This document shows, piece by piece, positions 50,758 to 58,524 of a stretch of 64,000 nucleotides of DNA (position 1 is the stretch's first letter; each line of letters opens with the position of its first letter). The notes below the pieces were generated by a model. That model made no database searches, had not been told where the DNA came from, and saw only the letters and a program-made list of their open reading frames with translations. Made by a program: the position numbers and the translations under genes. This DNA is from Lawsonibacter celer (lineage in GTDB: Bacteria > Bacillota > Clostridia > Oscillospirales > Oscillospiraceae): the NCBI RefSeq assembly GCF_014281125.1, contig NZ_JACOEA010000008.1, forward strand, positions 1 to 64,000, read 5' to 3'.

Positions 50758-51744
50758 ATGACGGAGCGAATACTCATGCCCGGCGAAATTCTGTCCATGG
50801 CTGGCCCGGCGGTTGACCGCCTGCTCTCCGCCGGCAGTGGGGACGCCGCGCTGCTGTATCTGTGGCTGCTGCGCCAAGGGGGGCGCTTTGCGCCGGAGGG
50901 CGCGCGCCGGACCCTGAAATGGGACGCCGCCCGGCTGGAGGGGGCCCGCGCCGCGCTGGCCGGGCTGGGCCTGATGGACTCCGGCGCTCCCCAGGTCCCC
51001 GAGGCCGCCCCGCCGGTCGCGCCCGAGTCCCCGCCCGAATATACCGCAGCCGACATCTCCCGGGAGCTGGAGGATCAGGCCTCCTCCTTCCCCGGTCTGG
51101 TGGGGGAGGTCCAGCGGCGGCTGGGCAAGGTACTCTCCACCGCAGACCTGAAGAGCCTCTACACCATCTACGACTATCTGGCTCTGCCGGCGGAGGTGAT
51201 CTGCCTGCTGGTCAGCTGGTGCGTGGAGGAATTTGAGCGCAAGTACGGCGAGGGCCGCAGGCCCCGCATGTCCCAGATCCAAAAGGAGGCTTTTGTGTGG
51301 CGGCGGCTGGGGGTGGACACGCCGGAGGCCGCCGACGCCCATCTGAAGCGCCAGGCCCTTTACCGCAGCCGGGAAGGGGAGATCCTCCGCCTGTTGGACC
51401 AGCGGCCCCGGCCCCTGGTGGAGAAGGAGCGGAAAAAGGTGGCCGCCTGGACTGACATGGGCTTTCCGGACGAGGCGCTGCGCCTGGCCTATGAAAAGAC
51501 CGTGTATAAAAAGCAGGCCATGGACTGGGACTATATGAACGGAATTCTGACCGGCTGGCACAGGAAGAACCTGCACACACTGGCGGAGATCGAGGCCGGA
51601 GACCGCAGCTTTTCCCGCGGACCCAACAACCGCCGGGATGCGGTCGCTCCCCCCGCCGCCGGCGAGGCGGACCAGCGGGTGCGGGCCGACCTGGAGCGGA
51701 TGCGGGAATTCATGCGCAGACAGCGCGAGTCGGAAGGAGGATGA
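50758..51744 (+). CDS. dnaD: DnaD-type replication initiation protein
   Basis: 328 residues from the ATG at 50758 (AAAGGAGG upstream). Winged N-terminal part and two C-terminal DnaD/DnaB-type domains: FPGLVGEVQRRLGKVLSTADLKSLYTIYDYLALPAEVICLLVSWCVEEF and RKKVAAWTDMGFPDEALRLAYEKTVYKKQAMDWDYMNGILTGWHRKNLHT (YxxxIxxxW pattern). It helps load the helicase at oriC or in restart. The loader gene follows 3 bp downstream. Confidence 0.92.
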   Translation: MTERILMPGEILSMAGPAVDRLLSAGSGDAALLYLWLLRQGGRFAPEGARRTLKWDAARLEGARAALAGLGLMDSGAPQVPEAAPPVAPESPPEYTAADISRELEDQASSFPGLVGEVQRRLGKVLSTADLKSLYTIYDYLALPAEVICLLVSWCVEEFERKYGEGRRPRMSQIQKEAFVWRRLGVDTPEAADAHLKRQALYRSREGEILRLLDQRPRPLVEKERKKVAAWTDMGFPDEALRLAYEKTVYKKQAMDWDYMNGILTGWHRKNLHTLAEIEAGDRSFSRGPNNRRDAVAPPAAGEADQRVRADLERMREFMRRQRESEGG

Positions 51745-51747
51745 CCC

Positions 51748-52752
51748 ATGGCCTATGAAGCAAGCGTCCTGCGCCGGGCCACCCGGCGGCTGGAGGGGGC
51801 GCGGGAGGAGCGTGCCCGGGCGCTGGAGGCCCGGCGGCGGGAGATCTACACCCGGCTGCCCCGGGTGGCGGAGATCGACCGGCAGCTGCGGGGCACCATT
51901 CTGGAGATTATTTCCGCCTCCCTTCGTCAGGGGAGCGACCCGGTGCCCGCCATCGGGGTCATTCGGGACAAGAACCTGGACCTTCAGGCCGAGCGCGTCC
52001 GCCTGCTGGAGGAAAACGGTTATCCGGCTGATGCTCTGGACGGGCGCCCGGCCTGTCCCAAATGCGGCGACACCGGCTGGGTGGGCGCCCGCATGTGCGA
52101 CTGTCTGAAACAGCTGTGCACCCAGGAGCAGATCGCCCAGCTGTCCAGATTGCTCCCCCTGGGAGAGCAGTCCTTTGACACCTTCTCCCTGGACTACTAC
52201 AGCCCTCTGCCCTGGCCGGGAGAGGCCCTGTCCCCCCGGGAAAACATGGAGTTTATCTATGAGGTGTGCCTGAACTATGCCCAGAAATTCGGGAAGTTCT
52301 ACTTCCGCAATCTCTTCCTCACCGGCGCGCCCGGGCTGGGCAAGACCTTTCTGTCCGCCTGCATCGCCCGTTCCGTTTCGGAGAACGGCTTTTCCGTGGT
52401 ATATGACACGGCGGTGAGCATCTTTACCCGGTTTGAGGAGCAGAAGTTTTCCCGGGACCGGCTGGATGCCGAGGAGGCCAGGGATGAGACCAGGCGTTAC
52501 TTAAACTGCGACCTGCTGATCCTGGACGATTTGGGCAGCGAGCTGACCACGCCTTTTGTCCAGTCCGCGCTGTACACCCTGGTCAACGCCCGGCTGATGT
52601 CTGAACGGCGCACCGTGATCTCCTCCAACCTGTCCATGGACGAGGTGCGCCGCCGCTACACCCCCCAGACCGCCTCCCGGCTGGAGGGGGAATACCGGGT
52701 GCTTCCCTTCTACGGGGAGGACATCCGCCTGCTGCGCAAGCAGCGGCTGTAA
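51748..52752 (+). CDS. dnaI: Helicase loader, DnaC/DnaI-like AAA+ ATPase
   Basis: 334 residues. N-terminal coiled part, a zinc site CPKCGDTGWVGARMCDC near 103-119, then AAA+: Walker A LTGAPGLGKTFLSA, Walker B LLILDDLGSE, and sensor SSNLSMDEVRRRY. It loads the replicative helicase with DnaD. AAGGAGGATGACC precedes the ATG. The pair dnaD-dnaI is typical of Clostridia. Confidence 0.93.
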   Translation: MAYEASVLRRATRRLEGAREERARALEARRREIYTRLPRVAEIDRQLRGTILEIISASLRQGSDPVPAIGVIRDKNLDLQAERVRLLEENGYPADALDGRPACPKCGDTGWVGARMCDCLKQLCTQEQIAQLSRLLPLGEQSFDTFSLDYYSPLPWPGEALSPRENMEFIYEVCLNYAQKFGKFYFRNLFLTGAPGLGKTFLSACIARSVSENGFSVVYDTAVSIFTRFEEQKFSRDRLDAEEARDETRRYLNCDLLILDDLGSELTTPFVQSALYTLVNARLMSERRTVISSNLSMDEVRRRYTPQTASRLEGEYRVLPFYGEDIRLLRKQRL

Positions 52753-52781
52753 AAAAAGCGGGGCGGCCCACGCCGCCCCGC
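52751..52781 (-). terminator. Terminator at the dnaI / secreted-protein convergence
   Basis: 9-bp stem GCGGGGCGG/CCGCCCCGC (52758-52766, 52773-52781) followed by T7 on the minus strand. Confidence 0.8.
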
Positions 52782-52808
52782 CCGGATATCACCCAGCCTT
52801 AGTGATTG

Positions 52809-53720
52809 TTAACCGCTAATGGCTGTCTTTTGATTATTCAGGTCAATTTTGCATTTGTCTCCGCCAATGTTGTCCGTACTCAGCCCACCGCTGAACCCTA
52901 TTCCAATACCCCCCGCACTCACGGAGAGGCTCGGAAACCCTATATTGACAACAGTATGTCCATATAGCGCGCCTACTTTTAAGTAATAGAAGTCCCTTGT
53001 AACTCCTGCATCCTTTTGGATTTGGACATGTCCAGAACCCCGTTTAGCATATGTTGAGACCTCAGGGGTTCCGCTGCCTACCCGGAAATCAAATTTTACA
53101 ACATTGAATTCAATATTGTTTCTGTTGGGCTGTAATGTTTCTATCGCTGAAAAATACCCGTCATAGTCATAGTATTCAACATATCCTACCGTGAGGCTGC
53201 CTGCCGTCGAGTCCACCGGGAGGCCGTCGCTCCCCATTGCCTCCCACCTGATTGCAAACGAATCCTTATAGCATATGACAGGAGCGTGGTCCCATTCCCA
53301 TTCATAGGACACTCTATACTCGCTCTTCCCCGCTGAATTTGGAACTATTGTACCGGTACATGTTCCCGCGATAGCCCGCAATTGAGCCTCGCTTAAATCC
53401 ACTTGTCCTGTTGTCTCAATTTCCTTTAAAATGCTGATCTCGTCAGCAGTATAACCAAGCCCTCTCAGCTTATCCTGCGACAGCGATGCACGCTTTACCA
53501 GCTTGGTTTCCAATAAAGCGCCCTTTATTTCCATTATTTCTTCCTGTGAATGCCCTTGCCTTTCCAGTTTATTGATCGGACTGGCCTGGAGCGTCTGTAT
53601 TAAATCATACTCATTAAATGAAACCGTACTCTTCTGTTCATCTGCCGATACTGCTCCCGCCGCAGGCATAATAACGGCAACGAGTATCGCACAGCTTAAA
53701 ATACATTTGCGCTCACCCAA
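52809..53720 (-). CDS. AT-rich secreted protein of unknown function
   Basis: 303 residues. Signal peptide with RK, hydrophobic core CAILVAVIMPAAGAV and SADEQ cleavage site. Residues ~40-115 are helical and charged and contain repeated KLxxxGxSxxEI-like motifs (INKLERQGHSQEEIMEIKG, LRGLGYTADEISILKEI); the rest is beta-rich (EWEWDHAPVICYKDSFAIRWEA, GYVEYYDYDGYFSAI). Nothing known is recognised. The start is a TTG at 53720 without a good ribosome site, because a TAA is in frame four codons upstream, so the start is uncertain. AT-rich against the surroundings, suggesting transfer. Confidence 0.65.
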   Translation of the reverse strand: MGERKCILSCAILVAVIMPAAGAVSADEQKSTVSFNEYDLIQTLQASPINKLERQGHSQEEIMEIKGALLETKLVKRASLSQDKLRGLGYTADEISILKEIETTGQVDLSEAQLRAIAGTCTGTIVPNSAGKSEYRVSYEWEWDHAPVICYKDSFAIRWEAMGSDGLPVDSTAGSLTVGYVEYYDYDGYFSAIETLQPNRNNIEFNVVKFDFRVGSGTPEVSTYAKRGSGHVQIQKDAGVTRDFYYLKVGALYGHTVVNIGFPSLSVSAGGIGIGFSGGLSTDNIGGDKCKIDLNNQKTAISG

Positions 53721-53777
53721 AGTTTCGTAAGATTACGCTTTTTGAATATATTTCGCGCGCCTTCTTTCTAAAGTGTT

Positions 53778-53984
53778 TTAAGTAGAAGTGACTACCAGGC
53801 TGATCACAAACGGCCCGATTGCCATTGCAATCAGGGCGATGATCGCGCCCCATTTCGCGCGGGTATAATTTTCGCCCTCCTTGATTTGTTTGATTGCCTC
53901 TAAAAGCGATGAAACCAACAAAATGGGCCACACCCATGATGTAAATAGCAAAATAAAAAACAAAACAGCGAAAAATATTTTCAT
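53778..53984 (-). CDS. Small two-helix membrane protein
   Basis: 68 residues: helix 1 IFFAVLFFILLFTSWVWPILLVSSLL, a charged linker EAIKQIKEGENYTRAKW, helix 2 GAIIALIAMAIGPFVISLVV. GAGGAAG lies before the ATG. It precedes the secreted-protein gene by 57 bp on the same strand and could help its export or immunity-like protection, but this is only context. The start overlaps the end of a possible 16-codon leader (54031-53981). Confidence 0.6.
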   Translation of the reverse strand: MKIFFAVLFFILLFTSWVWPILLVSSLLEAIKQIKEGENYTRAKWGAIIALIAMAIGPFVISLVVTST

Positions 53985-54277
53985 AGGCTTCCTCTTCCGC
54001 TTGCTGCGGAGTATAGGCGTTTTGTTTTCATTTATCAGATTTCCTCATAGGACTAGTCTGTATGTCATTCGCTCAGCCCATGGGACTCACCTCCTCTCTT
54101 TGGTGGCCAGAGGGCATCTCTCAACCCCCTCGCACCCATTGTCAAAATAATATATTTTTTCGTTTTAATCAATTGTTTTTTGTTCGTTTTTCTGTTTATT
54201 TTTATAGCTTACCGTAATGCCTGCCTCAAACTATGCTCCCACCTCTGGTAGGCAATATTGGCAAAGGAGGGACTTCC
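53985..54277. other. AT-rich intergenic region with a strong SD and tiny ORFs
   Basis: On the minus strand AGGAGG (54090-54095) is ideally spaced before ATG-GGC-TGA (54081-54073), a two-codon ORF. Next comes a 16-codon ORF MKTKRLYSAASGRGSL (54031-53981) whose stop overlaps the ATG of the membrane protein. A weak plus-strand promoter for 54278 may be TTGTTC (54180-54185) - 17 bp - TATAGC. No larger gene. Confidence 0.4.
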
Positions 54278-55576
54278 ATGGCACGCATATCGGCTCTCGA
54301 CGGGGCGTGGGAATCCCTTTTTGACCGGCTGGGTCTGCTCTCCCGCATCCGGGAGGAGGGTGTGGTCCGCCTGACCGGCGCGGAACTGGGCGACGCGGCG
54401 GACCCCCGCCTGATGGGGGAGCTGGAGCGCTCCGGCCAGCTGCCCGCCCTGCTGCGACGAAGCGGGATGTCCCTTCTGCCTCTGGGGCCGGAGGAATGGG
54501 CCGTAGGCCTGCTGGATACCCACCGCTGTGTGAGCTGCGCCGACGCCCGCCCCCGGCCCGTACCGGAGACCGGCCTGGTCTCTCTGGAGCGGGACCGGCT
54601 TTACAGCACGGACACGCTGCTGCGTTTCTGCCTGTGCGGCGGGATTTTTGACGAGCTTCTGGGCGGCCGGGCCTATCCCACTGCCGCAGGCGCCATGCCC
54701 TCCGGGCGCTTCTCCTTCCGGGTGCGCAGCACCGCCGCTCCCGGCCAGGCCTATTCCCTCTGCGCGGACCGCGCCCCGTCAGGGATCGACTGTGTTCTGG
54801 AGAGCCGGGACGCCCTGTGCCTGTGCGCGGCGCGCGGCACAGCGGCGGAGGCGCTGCCCATCTGCCGGCTCTACTACCCCTACCGGACCTGGCGGGCGCG
54901 CACGGACAAGCCGGTCATCCCCGTGTTTCTGGTGCGGAGCGGCGACCTGCTGCACCTGTTCCGCTATGCCTTTCCCGACGAAGGCGATCTCAGCTCCCTC
55001 TCCCTGGTGTCCCACACGGCATACACCTTTGCAGATGAGAGCATCACCGTAGCCCATGTGCGGCAGCTCTGGCAAAGCACCCGTCCCGCGCCGGAGCCGG
55101 ACCTGCCGTTTCCCCAGGCGGATACCTTTCCCCGGGTGATTGATCTGCTGGGCGCGCTCTGGGAGGGCCCCCTGGAGCGGGCCCAGATCCCCCTGCGCTG
55201 CGAGATTGACGCCCGGCAGGCCGACTACTATATTCACGCCGCCCAGTACCTGGGGCTGGCGGACTGCGTTGCGGGGGTGCCCGGCGCGCCCCTCTGCCTG
55301 ACGGACGAAGGTAGGCGCATTCTGGGCCTGCCGTGGCGGGCACGCTGTCTTGCCCTCATCGCCTGCATTTTTCGTCGCCCCGTCTTTCACCGGGCCTTCG
55401 GCCGGGCGCTTCAGCTGGGGGACGCGCCCAACCGGGAGCTGGTCATCCGCCTGATGCTGGAGTGCGGCCTGCCCCTGAACGAGACCACGCTTGCCCGACG
55501 GGCCTCAACCGTCCGGGGCTGGGTAAGCTGGATCCTGGCCCAGTGCGGCGAGGGGGCTCAGCTGAGCCTGCTGTAA
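54278..55576 (+). CDS. Orphan type II restriction-enzyme-like protein with altered active site
   Basis: 432 residues from the ATG at 54278 (AAAGGAGG upstream). The order and blocks (LPALLRRSGMSLLPLGPEEWAVG, LYYPYRTW, KPVIPVFLVRSGDLLHLFRYAF, SLVSHTAYTFADESITVAHVRQL, C-terminal winged helix at ~288-348) resemble the clostridial proteins labelled type II restriction enzyme (DUF6996/DUF6997). In those I recall an IDA...YLxEAK nuclease core; here it reads GIDCVLESRDALCLCAARG (169-187), keeping the Asp but with Glu to Ala184 and Lys to Arg186. No methyltransferase is nearby. It may bind DNA without cutting. Confidence 0.6.
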   Translation: MARISALDGAWESLFDRLGLLSRIREEGVVRLTGAELGDAADPRLMGELERSGQLPALLRRSGMSLLPLGPEEWAVGLLDTHRCVSCADARPRPVPETGLVSLERDRLYSTDTLLRFCLCGGIFDELLGGRAYPTAAGAMPSGRFSFRVRSTAAPGQAYSLCADRAPSGIDCVLESRDALCLCAARGTAAEALPICRLYYPYRTWRARTDKPVIPVFLVRSGDLLHLFRYAFPDEGDLSSLSLVSHTAYTFADESITVAHVRQLWQSTRPAPEPDLPFPQADTFPRVIDLLGALWEGPLERAQIPLRCEIDARQADYYIHAAQYLGLADCVAGVPGAPLCLTDEGRRILGLPWRARCLALIACIFRRPVFHRAFGRALQLGDAPNRELVIRLMLECGLPLNETTLARRASTVRGWVSWILAQCGEGAQLSLL

Positions 55577-55580
55577 CGAA

Positions 55581-55616
55581 AGAAAGCCGCCGGCTGTTTT
55601 CAGCCGGCGGCTTTCT
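55581..55616. terminator. Bidirectional terminator
   Basis: 16-bp stem AGAAAGCCGCCGGCTG/CAGCCGGCGGCTTTCT with TTTT loop between convergent genes. Confidence 0.85.
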
Positions 55617-55700
55617 ATTGGGTGGAGGGAAGCACCCTTCCGGGGCATCGCTCCCGCGCGGGAGCGCAATCCCTCGTCCCCTGAGAAGAATTCCGAGTCC

Positions 55701-56951
55701 CTACTTCGCCAGCAGCGCCCGGTAGTAATCGGCGCACTCCACCCGGCCCACGGCAGAGAGGGAGGCGTTTTCAAAGCAGAACAGCTCCTCCGCCAGGGTA
55801 CGCACGTCCTCCCGGGTGACCGCGTCGTAGGCTGCGATGATCTGGTCCGGATCCAGCAGGGCGCGGGCCATCAGCTCCCCCCGGGCCAGGCTGCTCATAT
55901 GGGCCTGGGTGGACTCCAGACCCATGAGCACGTTGGCCTTGGACTGCTCCCTGGCCCGGTCCAGCTCCGCCTGGGTCACCCCGTGCTCGGCAAACTCCCT
56001 CACTACGGCCACCATGGTGTCCAGGGCCTGCCGCTCCGTCTCCCGGCCCAGGGCAGTGTAGACGCCGAAATAGCCCGCGTCGTCATGGCTGGCGCCGTAG
56101 GAGTAGATGGAGTAGCACAGCCCCCTCTGCTCCCGCACCTGCTGGAACAGGCGGGAGGAGGCCCCGCCCCCCAGGATGGTGGAGAGCAGCTGGAGGGTAA
56201 AGCGCCGGGGGTCTGAGAAGGACAGGCCGGGGAAGGCCAGGGTGATGTGGTTCTGCTCAATGGCCTTCTTTTTCACCGTCACGCCGGGGGTATACCGGGC
56301 CGGACGGAGGGGGCCGCTGCGCCCCGGCTCCAGGCCGCCGAAGCGCTCCATCAGGGCCGCCGTGTGGGCGTCGGTAAAGCTGCCCGCCAGGGCAATTACC
56401 ATGCGCTCCGGGGTATAGTTGGCCTTCTGCCAGGCCCGCAGCCAGGCCCCGTCCATTTTTTCCAGGGTGGCCTGCCTGCCCAGGATGGGCCGGGCCAGAG
56501 GGGTGCCCTTGAACACCGTCCCGGCCAGGCGCTCGGCGCACAGGTCCTCCGGGTTGTCCTCGTACATGCCGATCTCCTCTAAAATGACGCCCCGTTCGGT
56601 CTCCACATCCGTCTGGTCAAACCTGGAGTGGAAGAACATGTCGCAGAGGATGTCCGCCGCCTGGGGCAGATGGGCGTCCAGCACCCGGGCGTAAAAGCAG
56701 GTACACTCTTTGGTGGTGAAGGCGTTGATCTGGCCCCCAACCGCGTCCATCTCCTCAGCCAGCTGGGCCGCGGTGCGGCGGCCGGTGCCCTTGAAGAGCA
56801 TGTGCTCAATAAAATGGGCCGCGCCGTTTTCCCCCGCAGCCTCATGGCGGGAGCCGGCGCCCACCCAAACCCCCAGGGAGGCCGAGCGCACACCGGGCAC
56901 CCGCTCTGTCAAAATCCGCACCCCGTTGGGGAGGGTAAATCGTTCATACAT
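55701..56951 (-). CDS. M16-family zinc protease (processing-peptidase-like)
   Basis: 416 residues. Inverted zinc motif HFIEH (HxxEH) near residue 46 with the downstream glutamate in TERGVILEEIGMYEDNP; the non-catalytic C-terminal half is also typical (GGGASSRLFQQVREQRGLCYSIYS). Relatives are found just downstream of pnp in Firmicutes; here it is read from the same strand but with its own promoter, with two genes between. It degrades small peptides in the cytoplasm. Confidence 0.93.
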   Translation of the reverse strand: MYERFTLPNGVRILTERVPGVRSASLGVWVGAGSRHEAAGENGAAHFIEHMLFKGTGRRTAAQLAEEMDAVGGQINAFTTKECTCFYARVLDAHLPQAADILCDMFFHSRFDQTDVETERGVILEEIGMYEDNPEDLCAERLAGTVFKGTPLARPILGRQATLEKMDGAWLRAWQKANYTPERMVIALAGSFTDAHTAALMERFGGLEPGRSGPLRPARYTPGVTVKKKAIEQNHITLAFPGLSFSDPRRFTLQLLSTILGGGASSRLFQQVREQRGLCYSIYSYGASHDDAGYFGVYTALGRETERQALDTMVAVVREFAEHGVTQAELDRAREQSKANVLMGLESTQAHMSSLARGELMARALLDPDQIIAAYDAVTREDVRTLAEELFCFENASLSAVGRVECADYYRALLAK

Positions 56952-56979
56952 AAACGGTTACCTCGCTTTGTTTTTCTCT

Positions 56980-57008
56980 AGGATAACAGAAATTCCGCCC
57001 TTTGTCAG
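56980..57008 (-). promoter_or_regulatory. M16 protease promoter
   Basis: CTGACA (complement of 57003-57008), 17-bp spacer, TATCCT (complement of 56980-56985). Confidence 0.6.
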
Positions 57009-57032
57009 CAGGAAATCCGCGCCGGGAAAAGG

Positions 57033-57062
57033 TTGACGGCTCCAGGCGCGCCATGCTATCCT
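57033..57062 (+). promoter_or_regulatory. Promoter of small secreted gene
   Basis: TTGACG (57033-57038), 18-bp spacer, TATCCT (57057-57062). Confidence 0.55.
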
Positions 57063-57109
57063 GAAAAAGGAATACAGCCGCCCCTGATTCTGTCTATGGA
57101 GGGATTGCC

Positions 57110-57526
57110 GTGAAAAAGCGGGCTCTGCACATCGCCATACCGCTCCTGCTGGCCGCCGTGCTCCCCTTTTCCATCTCCCCGGAGGGGCGGGCTGACTGGC
57201 TGGCGGCGGAGCGGGCCACCCGGCTCGCCCCGGAGGGAAGAGCGGAGATTTCCGCCGCCCTGGCGGACAGCCTCACCGACGGCAGCCTGGAGTTCCAGCT
57301 CTGGCAGGTGGAGGCGGAGGGGGCGGAGTACTGCCACGCTGTGGTGTGGCAGCGGGGGCTCGCCGGAAATTACCGGCCGGTGTACACCGCCTGGGTGCCC
57401 CAGACCCTTCTGGAGGAAGCCCCGCTCTCCTTCGGCTTCCGCAGCGGCCTTTACTGGTACGCCTGCCGGGCCAACCGGGCCCTGGAGCTGATGGAGCCGG
57501 TGAAAACCCTCCGCATCTCCCCATAA
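57110..57526 (+). CDS. Small secreted protein
   Basis: 138 residues. GTG start at 57110 with GGAGGG 7 nt upstream. Signal peptide KKRALHIAIPLLLAAVLPFSISPEGRA; the mature part is short and Trp/Tyr-rich (LEFQLWQVEAEGAEYCHAVVWQRGLAGNYRPVYTAW, GLYWYACRANRALELMEPVKTLRI) with two cysteines that could pair outside the cell. No known family. It has its own promoter and terminator. Confidence 0.7.
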   Translation: MKKRALHIAIPLLLAAVLPFSISPEGRADWLAAERATRLAPEGRAEISAALADSLTDGSLEFQLWQVEAEGAEYCHAVVWQRGLAGNYRPVYTAWVPQTLLEEAPLSFGFRSGLYWYACRANRALELMEPVKTLRISP

Positions 57527-57527
57527 G

Positions 57528-57561
57528 AAAACCGCTCCGGACTGAAGTCCGGAGCGGTTTT
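57528..57561. terminator. Bidirectional terminator
   Basis: Perfect inverted repeat AAAACCGCTCCGGACT/AGTCCGGAGCGGTTTT around GA, T6 on the plus strand. Confidence 0.9.
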
Positions 57562-57579
57562 TTCCAGTTATCCGGGGTG

Positions 57580-58410
57580 TTACAGGCGCGTCAGGTCGGC
57601 CGGGTCCCGGTTCACCGTCCGGCGGTATTGCACAGCCGGGTAGCCGATGGCCAGGGTGGACACCACTTCCTCCCCCTCCTGTATCCCCAGTCGGCGGTAT
57701 AGCTCCGGCTCCAGCTCGGCCGCCATGGTGAAAAAGCCGATGTAGCAGGCGCCCAGGCCCAGCGCGTGGGCCATCAGTTCCATATTGGCGCTGGCCAGCC
57801 CCGCGTCCAGCCGGCCGCTGCCCGACCCAGGGTTGCGGGACACCACCATCAGCACGCAGGCCGCCCCGTAGAACAGTCCATCCTTCCGCCGCTCCTTCCA
57901 GGCCGGATACATGCCGCGCCATCTCTCCCGGTACCGCTTCAACCCGGGGAGCTCCTCCTCCCCGCCCGGCCGGCCGGCCACGTCATACAGGGTCTTCAGG
58001 GCCAGCTCCGTCAGTTCCTCCTTGTCCCGGTCCAGGAGAATGTACCGGTTCTTCTGCTGGTTGCCGCCTGTGGGTGAGTATCGGGCCGCCTCCAGCAGCA
58101 GCTCCAGCTTTTCCCGCTCCACCGGCTTGTCTTTGAACTGGCGCACGCTCCGCCGGAACTTCATGAAGTTCATCAGCTGCTCCGGCGGAATGTCAAACTG
58201 GGCCGGGTCGTAGGGGAGAATCTCCTCCTCCCGGCCGCCGGGCAGCCGAATGGCATCCGCCGGGCACACCGCCACGCAGTGGCCGCACCGGATGCAGACG
58301 CCCTGCTTTATCTGCGCCTTCCCATCCGCCACATAAAACAGCTCCCGCAGGCAGTCCCGGAGACACGCCCCGCAGCCCACACATCTGTCCTGCCGGATCT
58401 CCACGTTCAT
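57580..58410 (-). CDS. Ferredoxin-nitroreductase fusion flavoprotein
   Basis: 276 residues from the ATG at 58410 (GGGGGAACGG upstream). Residues 1-55 form a 2[4Fe-4S] ferredoxin domain (CVGCGACLRDC, CIRCGHCVAVCPADA), residues ~80-260 an FMN nitroreductase (RRSVRQFKDKPVEREKLELLLEAARYSPTGGNQQ...GLGACYIGFF). Such clostridial fusions use ferredoxin electrons to reduce nitro compounds, quinones or similar substrates. It lies 57580-58410 downstream of pnp, separated by a terminator and a GC hairpin at 58445-58462. Confidence 0.92.
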   Translation of the reverse strand: MNVEIRQDRCVGCGACLRDCLRELFYVADGKAQIKQGVCIRCGHCVAVCPADAIRLPGGREEEILPYDPAQFDIPPEQLMNFMKFRRSVRQFKDKPVEREKLELLLEAARYSPTGGNQQKNRYILLDRDKEELTELALKTLYDVAGRPGGEEELPGLKRYRERWRGMYPAWKERRKDGLFYGAACVLMVVSRNPGSGSGRLDAGLASANMELMAHALGLGACYIGFFTMAAELEPELYRRLGIQEGEEVVSTLAIGYPAVQYRRTVNRDPADLTRL

Positions 58411-58471
58411 TTTTACCGTTCCCCCTTTTTGTCTGCCGGATGCGGCGCAGGACGTCCTGCGCGCCGCCCGT

Positions 58472-58511
58472 CTGCATAAAGAAGGCCGGAAGGGGATCCC
58501 CATCCGGCCTT
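58472..58511 (-). terminator. pnp terminator
   Basis: AAGGCCGGA (58482-58490)/TCCGGCCTT (58503-58511) with TTCTTTATG after it on the minus strand. Confidence 0.8.
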
Positions 58512-58524
58512 AGGCTGTGTGTCT

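Noticed and set aside
53713..53937. Alternative frame overlapping the two-helix membrane protein
   Set aside because: The 68-aa frame has the ribosome site and clear hydrophobic helices; the alternative reads as mixed charged sequence.
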